A DNA stretch of 46,711 bases from a bacterium (GTDB lineage Bacteria; Patescibacteriota; Gracilibacteria; UM-FILTER-43-11): contig JAUHWS010000006.1 of NCBI GenBank assembly GCA_030427295.1, positions 1 to 46,711 of the forward strand, in the 5' to 3' direction. The position numbers were made by a program, and so were the translations under genes. The notes under the pieces are model-generated. The model was not told where the DNA came from, did not search any database, and saw only the letters and a list, made by a program, of their open reading frames with translations. Shown one piece after another: positions 1 to 7,958 of the stretch. Position 1 is the first letter of the stretch, and the number at the start of each line of letters is the position of its first letter.

Positions 1-103
1 CAAACCCATCATATTGTCCCCCTCCACAGGGAGGGGAAAAGAGATTGATGGATGAATCACTTTTAGGGGGAGGTCCAAATCAAATGAATGGAGTCATTCT
101 GGC
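1..103. repeat. GGGGGAGG palindromic element, copy 1 (cut by window edge)
   Basis: This is the central part and right arm of a dispersed inverted-repeat element. A CCCCCTCC/GGAGGGG hairpin lies in the middle. The right arm reads AGGGGGAGGTCCAAATCAAA and ends in a TCATTCTGGC tail. The matching left arm (GCCAGAATCACTCCA then TTTGATTTGGACCTCCCCCT) is seen in the copy near 17.8 kb, so the full unit has long terminal inverted repeats, like a MITE. The left arm of this copy would lie outside the window. The following 100 bases up to the first gene hold nothing I can recognise. Confidence 0.75.
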
Positions 104-212
104 ATTCATGTTTTCTCATTCCTCAATGAAAACGAGGTGTCGACAGGGATTTGTTTAATAGAAAGCTCAATGCCAGAGCCGATTTCAAATATACTCCAGT
201 AAAAATAACACT

Positions 213-716
213 CTAAATATTCCCTATGCCCCCTTGGTAATCATCCAAAACGCCTTCCACAGCTTCAAAACACTTTTCTTGTAGGCTATCAGGTGTCATG
301 CCATTGTGACCACCACCCTTGATACTCTCCCACGCTCCATTTCCATTGGAGTCGACACATTCAATTTTTCCATCATCATAAGTCACAGAACAATAACCAA
401 TTTCATCAAAGCGGATATCCAAAGGGGTGGCCTTATTTAGATCAAAGTCGGGATGATTGCTCATAAAGATGGCTTGCAGATGAGGTCTGTCGATCAACGC
501 GTTATAAATTTCATTTATTCTTGCGTTTCCTGTGTATTTGCAGCCTTCAAGGATGTCCGGAATAACCCCTCTCAAATCGCGCCTTGCTTGCTGGTACACT
601 TTTTCTGAACTTCCTCCTTGTTTTTCCTTAATATTTAGCCCAAGAACGAGCGCGCCTCCAACTAGGAGGCCAGCCATATAGTAGCCTTTATGAGAAGGAC
701 GATCAGGCATTTTCAT
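213..716 (-). CDS. small single-pass membrane protein, unknown function
   Basis: This 167-residue protein has a short charged N terminus, one hydrophobic segment at about residues 14-31 (rich in Gly, Ala, Leu and Val) and a soluble remainder. The soluble part holds four cysteines (in GCKY, GYCS, ECVD and KCFE contexts) that could form disulfides if the domain lies outside the membrane. The N-terminal anchor followed by a small domain resembles membrane-anchored surface proteins or pilin-like proteins, but no family motif is visible. Two in-frame ATGs two codons apart are possible starts, and neither has a Shine-Dalgarno sequence. It lies just downstream of another small membrane protein on the same strand. 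Confidence 0.6.
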   Translation of the reverse strand: MKMPDRPSHKGYYMAGLLVGGALVLGLNIKEKQGGSSEKVYQQARRDLRGVIPDILEGCKYTGNARINEIYNALIDRPHLQAIFMSNHPDFDLNKATPLDIRFDEIGYCSVTYDDGKIECVDSNGNGAWESIKGGGHNGMTPDSLQEKCFEAVEGVLDDYQGGIGNI

Positions 717-782
717 TAAATTTTTAATGACTTTTAAGAACCCATCATGCCCAACCGAGATGATTTTGTCAAATTCTCCTCC

Positions 783-1097
783 TTAAATTTGCGCCGGAAA
801 CGCCACGTTCATCAAAAGCACCAAGCCAAACAAAACAAACACACCAATAAAAATCCCTCTTGTCCAAGCGCTTTCTTTGGCCTCACCCATGTCATCAAAA
901 GACAATTGAAGGGCCAACGTGCTCCCTCCATAAAGCAAACCCACCAAGGCAAACGGCATGTCCAAAATGCGCATCATCGACAAATTCACATCCGTCATGA
1001 AACCATTGCGGATCGACAACACCATCACAATGTACAAAAACGCCAAAACAAAGAAATAGAAACTGCTGACGTCTTGTAGATTTTTTAGTTTTTCCAT
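783..1097 (-). CDS. small multi-pass membrane protein, unknown
   Basis: This 104-residue, strongly hydrophobic protein has three predicted membrane segments at about residues 12-30, 45-65 and 81-100, joined by short loops. No catalytic motif is apparent. It is probably co-transcribed with the anchored protein downstream, which starts 66 nt after its stop. No Shine-Dalgarno motif precedes the ATG. The opposite-strand ORF over the same bases is a shadow: its product is Lys/His/Gln-rich and has no domain-like pattern. Confidence 0.6.
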   Translation of the reverse strand: MEKLKNLQDVSSFYFFVLAFLYIVMVLSIRNGFMTDVNLSMMRILDMPFALVGLLYGGSTLALQLSFDDMGEAKESAWTRGIFIGVFVLFGLVLLMNVAFPAQI

Positions 1098-1312
1098 TTC
1101 GAATGGCTTACGAATGGGCTGCGGATTGGTAGCGAATGGTGCACGAATTGATAGACACTGAGTCCTTAGTCGATAGTCCTTAGTCCTCAGAAATATTGTA
1201 ACAAATTGAAAGAATAAGGTATAGTGTTTACAAATTTCTAAGTTCCAATTTTCAATTTCTAAATCATTACGAATAGCATAATCCTTAATTCGTAATCCTT
1301 AATCCTCGATGC
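1098..1312. repeat. degenerate short-word repeats upstream of gatC
   Basis: This intergenic stretch is built from imperfect tandem words of 8-13 bp. They include ACGAATGG-like words, TTAGTCCTTAGTCC-like words and CGTAATCCTTAATCC-like words that run almost to the gatC start codon. The same word families recur in front of other genes in this window, for example before dinG and near the YggT gene. I see no ORF and no clear RNA gene here. Confidence 0.55.
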
Positions 1313-1597
1313 ATGCTCAGCAAAGACGACGTCAAAAAAATCGCAGATCTGGCCAAACTTCAGCTGTCTGAGGAGGAGATTGAAAAATTTCTCCCGCAAC
1401 TCCAGCAAATCTTAGACAATGCCAAAATGCTCGATGAGGTAGACACCGAGGGGGTAGAGCCCATTGCTCAGATTACCGGGATCGACAATATGGTTTATGA
1501 AGACATTATGGCCAGCGAAAATCTCGGATCCAAATTACTCGAACAATCCCCTCAGCCCATCGAACGAAACATGATCAAGGTTTCTAATATTCTGTAG
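1313..1597 (+). CDS. gatC: Asp-tRNA(Asn)/Glu-tRNA(Gln) amidotransferase subunit C
   Basis: GatC is the small scaffold subunit of the GatCAB amidotransferase, which converts Glu-tRNA(Gln) to Gln-tRNA(Gln), and often Asp-tRNA(Asn) to Asn-tRNA(Asn), in the cytoplasm. The 94-residue length is normal for the family. The N-terminal helix pattern (KKIADLAKLQLSEEE), the LDEVDTEGVEP segment and the C-terminal MIKV region match GatC. It precedes gatA, as expected. gatB is not in the window and must lie elsewhere. The stop codon sits inside a palindromic repeat. No Shine-Dalgarno sequence precedes the start. Confidence 0.95.
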   Translation: MLSKDDVKKIADLAKLQLSEEEIEKFLPQLQQILDNAKMLDEVDTEGVEPIAQITGIDNMVYEDIMASENLGSKLLEQSPQPIERNMIKVSNIL

Positions 1598-1626
1598 AGA
1601 CGCAAGATTTTGCGTCCCTACAGAAT
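1589..1626. repeat. palindromic element overlapping the gatC stop codon
   Basis: ATTCTGTAG pairs with CTACAGAAT and GACGCAA pairs with TTGCGTC, giving a long near-perfect hairpin. The left arm supplies the last residues and the TAG stop of gatC, and the right arm lies in the gatC-gatA gap. A related GTAGAGAC/CTCTAC palindrome occurs near 27.08 kb. It may be a mobile REP-type palindrome that inserted at the gene end. As RNA it would form a stem between the two cistrons. Confidence 0.75.
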
Positions 1627-1639
1627 AACATCATTTCTC

Positions 1640-3085
1640 ATGCTCCATTTATCCATCAAACAAACCCAGGAGGCGCTCCGCCAAAAGCAGTTCACCGCAA
1701 CCGAACTCACCCAAGCCTACCTCGATCGCATCGCGCAAACCGATGAAAAACTCAATGCCTTTGTGACCGTGACCGCTGACCTGGCTTTGGAACAGGCTAA
1801 AAAAGCGGATGAAAAAGCAAATTTCTCAGGACTCCTTTCGGGTATCCCCATGAACTTGAAAGACGTGGTCTGCACGGATGGGATTCGAACCACGGCCTCG
1901 TCCAAAATGCTCGAGAATTTTGTACCGCCTTACAACGCTCATCTCTACGACCGGCTCCTGGATGCCGGCGCCATTCTCCTCGGTAAAACCAACACGGATG
2001 AATTCACGATGGGATCCAGTTCTGAAAACAGTTATTTCGGCACCAGTCGCAATCCCTGGAATCTCGATTACGTGCCAGGAGGCTCGTCCGGTGGACCGGC
2101 CGCCAGTGTGGCAGGGGATCAATCCATTTTCTCCATTGGGACCGACACAGGAGGTTCCATCCGTCAACCGTCCAGCCTGTGCTCCATTGTCGGACTCAAG
2201 GTGACCTACGGTCGGGTCCCCCGTCATGGATGCATTCCTTACGCCTCCAGTTTTGACACCGGCGGTCCTATGACCAAAACCGTGGAAGATGCCGCCTTGG
2301 TGCTACAGACCATTGCAGGCCAGTCTGAAAAAGATGCGACGACGGTCGATACACCCGTTCCCGATTATTCTCAATTCCTTAAAACGGACCTCACTGGCAT
2401 GAAACTCGGTCTCCCCAAAGAATATTTTGGTGAGGGAGTCGAAAAAGAAGTGGTCGATACTGTCATGGCCGGGGTAGAGGTGCTCAAACAACTTGGCGCC
2501 GAAATCGTTGAGGTCAGTTTGCCGCTCACGAAATACGCGATTCCTACCTACTACCTGCTCGTCAAATCCGAGTCTAGCAGCAACCTCTCCCGCTACGATG
2601 GGGTCAAATATGGCCACGCCTCCGATCAAGCAAAAGACTTGGAAGAAATCTATCTCAAATCCCGTTCCGAAGGCTTTGGGGATGAGGTGAAGCGAACCAT
2701 CATGATTGGAACCTACGCCCTCAGTGCGGGGTATTACGATGCCTTTTATCTCAAGGCCGCGAAAGTTCGAGCGCTCATGAAGCGCGAATTCGAAACGGTC
2801 TTCAAAACCTGTGACGCCCTCATTACCCCCACTTCACCCACCCTTCCCTTTAAAATTGGGGAAAAGGCCGACGACCCCCTCTCGATGTACATGTCCGACA
2901 TTCTCACCACCCCCATCAACTTGGCAGGGATTTGTGCCATGTCGGTTCCTGCTGGATTCTCTCAAAATGGCCTCCCTATCGGCATGCAGATCATCGCCAA
3001 TCAGTTTGAGGAGGGAAAGCTCTTCCACGTGGGTCATGCCTTTGAGCAAGCGACGGAGTGGCATAAGAAAAGGCCTATTTTTTAG
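1640..3085 (+). CDS. gatA: Asp-tRNA(Asn)/Glu-tRNA(Gln) amidotransferase subunit A
   Basis: GatA is the glutaminase/amidase subunit that releases ammonia for transamidation of misacylated tRNA. The amidase signature is complete. The Ser-cisSer-Lys triad fits K74 (NLKD), S149 (GGSSGG) and S173 (DTGGSIRQPS), with the same spacing as characterised GatA proteins. I chose the ATG giving 481 residues (MLHLSIKQTQ), the normal family length. A TTG ten codons upstream would start inside the palindromic repeat and is unlikely. It follows gatC by about 40 nt, so the two are probably co-transcribed. IRQPSSLCS replaces the more usual IRQPAA, which is a conservative change. Confidence 0.95.
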   Translation: MLHLSIKQTQEALRQKQFTATELTQAYLDRIAQTDEKLNAFVTVTADLALEQAKKADEKANFSGLLSGIPMNLKDVVCTDGIRTTASSKMLENFVPPYNAHLYDRLLDAGAILLGKTNTDEFTMGSSSENSYFGTSRNPWNLDYVPGGSSGGPAASVAGDQSIFSIGTDTGGSIRQPSSLCSIVGLKVTYGRVPRHGCIPYASSFDTGGPMTKTVEDAALVLQTIAGQSEKDATTVDTPVPDYSQFLKTDLTGMKLGLPKEYFGEGVEKEVVDTVMAGVEVLKQLGAEIVEVSLPLTKYAIPTYYLLVKSESSSNLSRYDGVKYGHASDQAKDLEEIYLKSRSEGFGDEVKRTIMIGTYALSAGYYDAFYLKAAKVRALMKREFETVFKTCDALITPTSPTLPFKIGEKADDPLSMYMSDILTTPINLAGICAMSVPAGFSQNGLPIGMQIIANQFEEGKLFHVGHAFEQATEWHKKRPIF

Positions 3086-3161
3086 TAATCGTTAAGGAAA
3101 AAGTCATTAGTTATCCTTTGTCGATTCTTGTGGTTTTTGACTATTTAAAGTGTACATAATA

Positions 3162-3181
3162 ACGTACATAATTATGTACGT
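3162..3181. repeat. 20-bp perfect palindrome
   Basis: ACGTACATAATTATGTACGT is a perfect palindrome directly abutting the stop codon of the unknown gene on the minus strand. A second GTACATAAT half-site lies about 10 bp away. It could be a terminator stem or a protein-binding site. A comparable ATTACGTAAT repeat lies near 31.55 kb. Confidence 0.6.
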
Positions 3182-4015
3182 TTATCTCTTGGACAAACCA
3201 AGCCATCGCCTCAACTCTCTCAAGACATAATTGCTCGCAGGGCTTGTGTTTCCGCTTTGAAAAAGAGCCAGTAAAGCGTCCTGTTCCTCCCCCTCTAATC
3301 TATCGTAAGCAGCTTTCAGTCTGATTATTTCTAAGCTAAATTCAGAACCTTTGGATTGCTTTTTTTCAAACAGTAGCATTAAAGCTATCATTAAATCTCC
3401 CCCCACTTGCTCCCAGCATTGCGAGTAAATTGAAGTTCGGACAATCTCCTTCACCTCTAACTCCTCTGGTTGACTCAAGGTCTCATCCCCTTCGGAAGCT
3501 TGGTGGGATTCTGTCTGCCAACACTGCAAGGCGGCATCAAAAAGAGCTGCCACGCTGTCATCCACTGCTTCACGATTCAAAATTTGCAGAATTCGCCTTA
3601 CTTCTGACGGATCAAGTATGACTGATCTAGAATCCTGTGGATCTTGAGCATCCCTAAAAGACCACCACTCATTCATGTCTTCGTTAAAAATCACATCTTT
3701 AAAGCGCCCAAGAAGCTGTATGACCTTAGAAGGATCGTCACCATCGAGAGCAATACAGCAAAGCAAGGCTTCAAGGCTTGTGAGCACATGGTCTCGAATG
3801 GGTCCATAAAGATCTGCTTTTTTAAGGGCAAGTGATTCCACCTTCTGACGGATTGATTTCATGAGCTTTGCCAAGCTGCCGACATGAATATCCATTAAGT
3901 CATCTAAACCCATCAACCCATCCAAATGGCGCCGCATTTCTCTCAAATGAACGAGCAAACGACAGGTTTCCCTATTGATATCTAGCCTTTTTTGTTGTGT
4001 GAGGGTGAGGGGCAT
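3182..4015 (-). CDS. unknown soluble, mostly helical protein
   Basis: This 277-residue protein has no signal peptide or membrane segment. It is rich in Leu, Glu, Asp, Arg and Lys with helical periodicity. A WWSFRDAQDPQD stretch sits near the middle and an acidic linker (HQASEGDETLSQPEE) precedes the C-terminal third. I do not recognise the family. It is transcribed divergently from the malic enzyme gene across about 120 bp of AT-rich DNA. No Shine-Dalgarno motif precedes the ATG. Downstream it ends directly at a 20-bp palindrome. Confidence 0.6.
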   Translation of the reverse strand: MPLTLTQQKRLDINRETCRLLVHLREMRRHLDGLMGLDDLMDIHVGSLAKLMKSIRQKVESLALKKADLYGPIRDHVLTSLEALLCCIALDGDDPSKVIQLLGRFKDVIFNEDMNEWWSFRDAQDPQDSRSVILDPSEVRRILQILNREAVDDSVAALFDAALQCWQTESHQASEGDETLSQPEELEVKEIVRTSIYSQCWEQVGGDLMIALMLLFEKKQSKGSEFSLEIIRLKAAYDRLEGEEQDALLALFQSGNTSPASNYVLRELRRWLGLSKR

Positions 4016-4134
4016 GGGGTTGATTTAAGAGGTTTACTCTACCGTATTCAAATTAAAAATAGCTTAAATGTATTAAACGCCCTTTTTATCCATTCCGATT
4101 TTCTCTAAAATGAGACCATACTAATGAAACAATT

Positions 4135-5283
4135 ATGGACTACTACCAAGAATCCCTCAAATTACACGCTGCCAAACACGGTAAAATCGAAGTCATCTCC
4201 AAAGTTAAAGTCGAAACCAAAGACGACCTTTCCCTCGCTTACAGTCCCGGGGTCGCCGAGCCCTGCCGTGAAATCGCTAAAAATCCCGCTGAGGTTTACA
4301 AATACACCAACAAAGGCAACCTGGTCGCCGTGGTCACCGACGGCTCCGCTGTACTGGGTCTAGGTAACATTGGGGCGGCTGCCGGCATGCCCGTGATGGA
4401 GGGGAAAGCCATTTTGTTCAAAGAATTTGGCGATGTGGATGCCTTTCCCATTTGCCTGGACACCCAAGACACCGAAGAAATCATAAAAACCGTCAAACTC
4501 ATCGCTCCCGGATTTGGAGGAATCAACTTGGAGGACATTTCGGCCCCTCGTTGTTTTGAAATCGAGCAACGCCTCATCGAAGAGCTGGACATTCCCGTCT
4601 TTCACGATGATCAGCATGGCACAGCCATCGTGGTGTTGGCTGGATTGATCAACGCCCTCAAGCTCACCGACCGCAAGCTAGAAGACATCAAAGTGGTGGT
4701 CAATGGCGTGGGAGCAGCAGGGGTAGCCATCACCAAACTGCTGATCACCTACGGCGTACAACCCGAAAACTTTTTACTCTGCGACAGTCGCGGGATCATC
4801 TACAAAGGTCGAGAAAATCTCAATCCCGTCAAAGAAGCACTGGCCGAGATCACCAACGCCAACCAACTCCAAGGAGGTCTTGCTGAAGCCATGCAAGGGG
4901 CAGATGTCTTTTTGGGCGTCTCACTGGCCAAACTCGTGACCCCAGACATGGTCCGCTCGATGGCTAAAGACCCCATCATCTTCGCCATGGCGAACCCAGA
5001 ACCCGAAATCATGCCCGATTTAGCCCTCGAAGCAGGTGCTGCCATCGTGGCCACCGGTCGGAGTGATTTTCCCAACCAAGTGAACAACGTCCTCGGTTTT
5101 CCAGGAATTTTTAGAGGGGTTTTGGACGCAGGCATCCGCATCATCGACGACAAGGTCAAAATCACCGCCGCCGAAGCCATTGCCCATTACATCGAAGCGC
5201 CTACCCGTGAAATGATCATTCCTAGCGCCCTAGACAAAGGCGTAGCCACCGCTGTCGCCGAAGCGATAAAAGGCTTAGAATAA
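4135..5283 (+). CDS. malic enzyme (oxaloacetate-decarboxylating malate dehydrogenase)
   Basis: The enzyme converts malate to pyruvate and CO2 while reducing NAD(P)+. At 382 residues it is the short bacterial form without the phosphotransacetylase tail of MaeB. Key motifs are present: AYSPGVAEP with the catalytic Tyr36, GKAILFKEFG with catalytic Lys91, NLEDISAPRCFEIE and FHDDQHGTAIV with metal-binding acidic residues, the GVGAAG nucleotide-binding loop near residue 188, and NPEPEI near residue 288. Cofactor preference cannot be read with confidence. With the dehydrogenase at 18.4-19.4 kb it suggests pyruvate-centred fermentation. No Shine-Dalgarno sequence is visible. Confidence 0.93.
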   Translation: MDYYQESLKLHAAKHGKIEVISKVKVETKDDLSLAYSPGVAEPCREIAKNPAEVYKYTNKGNLVAVVTDGSAVLGLGNIGAAAGMPVMEGKAILFKEFGDVDAFPICLDTQDTEEIIKTVKLIAPGFGGINLEDISAPRCFEIEQRLIEELDIPVFHDDQHGTAIVVLAGLINALKLTDRKLEDIKVVVNGVGAAGVAITKLLITYGVQPENFLLCDSRGIIYKGRENLNPVKEALAEITNANQLQGGLAEAMQGADVFLGVSLAKLVTPDMVRSMAKDPIIFAMANPEPEIMPDLALEAGAAIVATGRSDFPNQVNNVLGFPGIFRGVLDAGIRIIDDKVKITAAEAIAHYIEAPTREMIIPSALDKGVATAVAEAIKGLE

Positions 5284-5319
5284 TGATTGCATTGATCAGT
5301 TTAAGTTTATGGATTCTCA

Positions 5320-5682
5320 ATGGCTAAACAAGAAAAACGAGTCAACTCGGAGTATCCCACTCTTAGCATACCTGATCATTTAAGGTCTCATTATGAAATG
5401 ATTGCCGCAATCTGCAGGCAAAAAATGAGAGAGTTTCTGGATGTTCGCCTGTACAAAACTCAACTGCCGGACGAGGTGATTCGTCACCCAAGAACCTATT
5501 ACCGGGGTTTTTTGTACCGATTAGAAATCATCGAGCATGCCCTGACGCATGGATCAGTGACTTATTTAGAGGTCCTCAGGGTCATCCGCAAAAAAGTGAA
5601 GCGGGTCAATTTATTTTTGCTTGCCGAGGAATACCAAAAGATTGCAGCCCACTGTGAAGAACATAAATCAGAAAAGCGCTAG
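5320..5682 (+). CDS. small basic protein, unknown
   Basis: This 120-residue, Arg/Lys/His-rich protein has no membrane segment. The central part (RHPRTYYRGFLYRLEIIEHAL) and the following VIRKKVKRVNLF helix look like a compact helical, possibly nucleic-acid-binding fold, but no known motif is visible. It starts 36 nt after the malic enzyme and precedes another unknown gene by 25 nt, so the three may be co-transcribed. Confidence 0.6.
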   Translation: MAKQEKRVNSEYPTLSIPDHLRSHYEMIAAICRQKMREFLDVRLYKTQLPDEVIRHPRTYYRGFLYRLEIIEHALTHGSVTYLEVLRVIRKKVKRVNLFLLAEEYQKIAAHCEEHKSEKR

Positions 5683-5707
5683 ACAAAAATACTGATGACG
5701 CGTTAGT

Positions 5708-6427
5708 ATGAAATACTCAATGTTGTCTAACCCTGCCCTCTGCAGTGTTATGTCTAAAGAAATTTCTCACCCTTTGATCAAATGGGATATTGATTCCATG
5801 TTTGAGGTAGAGTTGATTAGCCCCTCTGCCCTTGTCTCAAAGATGGAACAAAGATTAAAAAAATTGCCATGGTCCTGCCCTACAATTGGCCTTAGGCGGG
5901 TTGAGCATGCCTTAGAATCTGACGATCAAGCACGTACAGCCTTGAGCTATTTAGAGGGTAGTTGCGGAGAGCCTTCCATCATTTGGCCCGATGAGCAAGG
6001 TTTTGTCGCCGCCGATTGTGCTCTGGATCTATCCAAACGAGGGGGAGACATTGCGTTTGATGAAAAAGCCTATCAGTGGTGGAATAAAAAAGGCTCAGAG
6101 TGGTGGCGCCAACGCATTGAGCAAAAATTAGTCAAACCGAATGAGCCCTTTCCCTTTAATTGCTTAGGATCAGCCCTCAATTCATCGACAAGAAAGCTAG
6201 GCTTAGAACTTTTTTCGTGGGAGGAATATCAACGTTTTCAAAACTTAGGCCAAGCCTTTGACTTGGATCATGCTGTGTGGTTAAAGAGTTCACCAAAGCA
6301 GTCAAGACGGGCTTTAGTGGGAGGGCGTGTGAGTCAAAATGAAATCAAATGCCGAGAACAATTTGCCTATACTCTCAACCCCCGCATCAGCGCTCGGTAT
6401 TTAAGGCGAATCAAATGGGCGGATTGA
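5708..6427 (+). CDS. unknown soluble protein
   Basis: This 239-residue protein lacks a signal peptide or membrane segment. Trp-rich patches (YQWWNKKGSEWWRQRIEQ) and a C-terminal basic region (KQSRRALVGGR and ARYLRRIKWAD) are notable. I do not recognise the family. The reading frame ends with TGA, which helps show that TGA is a stop in this organism. A second in-frame ATG at residue 5 and another at residue 15 are alternative starts. It is probably the last gene of the run that begins with the malic enzyme. Confidence 0.6.
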   Translation: MKYSMLSNPALCSVMSKEISHPLIKWDIDSMFEVELISPSALVSKMEQRLKKLPWSCPTIGLRRVEHALESDDQARTALSYLEGSCGEPSIIWPDEQGFVAADCALDLSKRGGDIAFDEKAYQWWNKKGSEWWRQRIEQKLVKPNEPFPFNCLGSALNSSTRKLGLELFSWEEYQRFQNLGQAFDLDHAVWLKSSPKQSRRALVGGRVSQNEIKCREQFAYTLNPRISARYLRRIKWAD

Positions 6428-6525
6428 TTTTTTTGAAGCTGGTAGCTGTTAACTGGTAGATTAGTCGGTATTTTTGAATGACTTCATTCATCTCAATTCC
6501 CCACTGATAAATAAAAAAACAGGTT

Positions 6526-6671
6526 GTCACTCTTGGAACCAAAGAGTCCCCTTAGGGGCTTGATCCAAGAGTCGTCTGTATTTAGTGTCTCAGAATTCAA
6601 AAAGACTCCCGAGTTCACCTTTCTGGTAAACCACTCGCTAAGCTTGTGAACCATAAAGGCTCGGGAGTGAC
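6526..6671. repeat. two-hairpin composite repeat, inverted copy
   Basis: On the minus strand this reads GTCACTCCCGAG, a loop, CTCGGGAGTC, the linker TTTTTGAATTCTG and AATACAGACGACTCTTGG, and then a second hairpin ending CAAGAGTGACAA. The whole unit has TGTCACTC/GAGTGACA ends. It matches copies near 12.3 and 44.4 kb. The rest of this gene-free stretch (6428-7050) holds only degenerate words such as GGTAGCTG and ACGTAATCCGTAATGCG, plus the tRNA. Confidence 0.75.
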
Positions 6672-6827
6672 ATTGAGGTGTGGAGTAGGTATATGCTTAA
6701 TGTCTGACCTCTAATGAACTAATGTCTAATTTTTATCGGACTATGCGTAACGCGTACTACGTAATCCGTAATGCGTAATCCATAATCCTTCAGTAAAAAC
6801 AATTCATAATTAGTAACTAATTAAGAA

Positions 6828-6901
6828 TGGCAGGCCCACCAGGATTTGAACCCGGACTAAAGGTTTTGGAGACCTGTGTGCTACCATTACACTATGGGCC
6901 T
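6828..6901 (-). tRNA. tRNA-Trp (anticodon CCA)
   Basis: The minus strand folds as a cloverleaf. The acceptor stem is AGGCCCA/TGGGCCT with discriminator G. The D arm is GTGTAATGGTAGCAC. The anticodon loop CTCCAAA contains CCA, and the T arm contains GGTTCAAATCC. The GGTCTCCAAAACC anticodon region is typical of tRNA-Trp. The 3' CCA is genome-encoded. A TATAGT box lies 20-25 nt upstream of the 5' end. No intron is present. Confidence 0.93.
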
Positions 6902-7050
6902 AAATTTTGCTTTGCTAGTTTACACTATATTTGGATTCTAAAAAAGGTTCATTCCTCACTTTAAAAGAAGTAGCTTAGACGACAGTCGTAGCATGACTTC
7001 AGCAGCCATATTCATTAGAATAAACCTAGAAGACAGATCTCATCATAAAT

Positions 7051-7091
7051 AGACAAAAAACCTCCCGGTTTCTATGGGAGGTTTTTTGTCT
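7051..7091 (-). terminator. intrinsic terminator after the Cys-rich peptide
   Basis: An ACAAAAAACCTCCC stem pairs with GGGAGGTTTTTTGT around a 9-nt loop. It carries T runs on both strands, so it can act in either direction. It follows the stop of the small Cys-rich gene by 7 nt. Confidence 0.85.
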
Positions 7092-7098
7092 TCACAAA

Positions 7099-7182
7099 TT
7101 ACTCATCAGTGTTGGGCTGATCGTTGTTAGGTGCGCAGTCACACCCAGCGCATTGGCAGCCGTCTTCAAATGTATTATTCAT
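7099..7182 (-). CDS. 27-residue Cys-rich peptide, putative metal-binding
   Basis: The short ORF encodes MNNTFEDGCQCAGCDCAPNN followed by DQPNTDE. Its four cysteines form a CxCxxCxC cluster like those of metallothionein-type metal sites, and an acidic, Asn-rich tail follows. It has its own promoter (TTGAGT, 18 bp, TATAAT), a leader of about 25-30 nt with GAGGT directly before the ATG, and a strong terminator just after the stop. These flanking signals argue that it is a real gene. A processed (RiPP-like) peptide is an alternative, but no modification enzyme lies nearby. Confidence 0.6.
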   Translation of the reverse strand: MNNTFEDGCQCAGCDCAPNNDQPNTDE

Positions 7183-7214
7183 ACCTCAAAAAGATTAAAT
7201 ACTATAACAGAAGG

Positions 7215-7244
7215 ATTATAGCACATATTTTGAGGTGCACTCAA
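7215..7244 (-). promoter_or_regulatory. promoter of the Cys-rich peptide gene
   Basis: On the minus strand TTGAGT and TATAAT boxes are separated by 18 bp. Transcription would start about 25 nt before the ATG of the Cys-rich ORF. Confidence 0.6.
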
Positions 7245-7252
7245 TTTCAAAA

Positions 7253-7447
7253 TTAAGCTTTAGACTGAATTCCAAGTCGTTTCATGGCTTCTTGCAAAGA
7301 GCCTAGAATTTCATTATTTTCACGTTCTTCAGCTGGGATGGCAGCCAATAAATTCTTTTCCATTTCGAGTAAAAAGTCGACGCCACGAATTTTATAATCG
7401 ATGATAAATTTCATCACACGCTGTTCATTGAATGATTTAATCATCAT
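7253..7447 (-). CDS. small unknown protein
   Basis: The likely product is about 64 residues, starting MMIKSFNEQR. It carries a helical, Glu-rich C-terminal half (LLEMEKNLLAAIPAEERENN). The open frame extends 25 codons further upstream to 7522 with a hydrophobic leader that looks non-coding, so I prefer the internal paired ATGs. A start at MKFIID is also possible. No family is recognised and no Shine-Dalgarno helps the choice. Confidence 0.45.
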   Translation of the reverse strand: MMIKSFNEQRVMKFIIDYKIRGVDFLLEMEKNLLAAIPAEERENNEILGSLQEAMKRLGIQSKA

Positions 7448-7565
7448 ATAACAATGTCTTAAGGATAAACTGGAGGGCAGGTAAAATAACACCTTTTTAA
7501 AAAGGATGCAAGAAAAAAGCATTTTTTTAAACCAATTTAAGGTTTTACTTCAAACGGCTTTATTC

Positions 7566-7946
7566 CTAATTTTTATCACCCGCCGCAGGAAACTGAGATG
7601 TACGACTCAACCTGAGAATACTTGAAACCAAGTAGGCCACTCCCAAAATAATGAAAATAGCACCCACAATAGCCTCTAAATTTCTCAGAAAATAATAGCC
7701 CAAAAAAATGAATAATATCCCTGAAATCAGGCCAAAGTAGCCCGTGATTTTAAGATTTCTATTTGAGGTCGACATCACTTTTTCATTCATATCCAACATT
7801 TTATTCAAAATTTTCACTTGATCTTCACAAGCATTTTTGCACGCCAGTCCATTTTTAAGATCGACGGCGCAATCTGAACAAAGCCCCCTTCCGCAGGATT
7901 TACAGATACCCACGGCGTCTTTTTTAGAATGATTGAAACATTTCAT
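7566..7946 (-). CDS. B-box-type zinc-finger membrane protein
   Basis: The N-terminal 45 residues hold an ordered set of Cys/His residues (CFNHSKKDAVGICKSCGRGL, then CSDC and ACKNAC) typical of a B-box-like zinc-binding fold. A linker helix and two membrane segments at about residues 67-85 and 90-110 follow. Small bacterial proteins of this layout are widespread, but the function is not established. It ends the pyrD-pyrK transcription unit on the same strand, 12 nt after pyrK, so it is likely co-expressed with it. Confidence 0.75.
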   Translation of the reverse strand: MKCFNHSKKDAVGICKSCGRGLCSDCAVDLKNGLACKNACEDQVKILNKMLDMNEKVMSTSNRNLKITGYFGLISGILFIFLGYYFLRNLEAIVGAIFIILGVAYLVSSILRLSRTSQFPAAGDKN

Positions 7947-7958
7947 CGTTCAAATAGG

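Noticed and set aside
1826-2227. ORFs inside gatA, dinG, recG and tkt on other frames
   Set aside because: All lie within well-identified genes and show no independent motif or regulatory signal.
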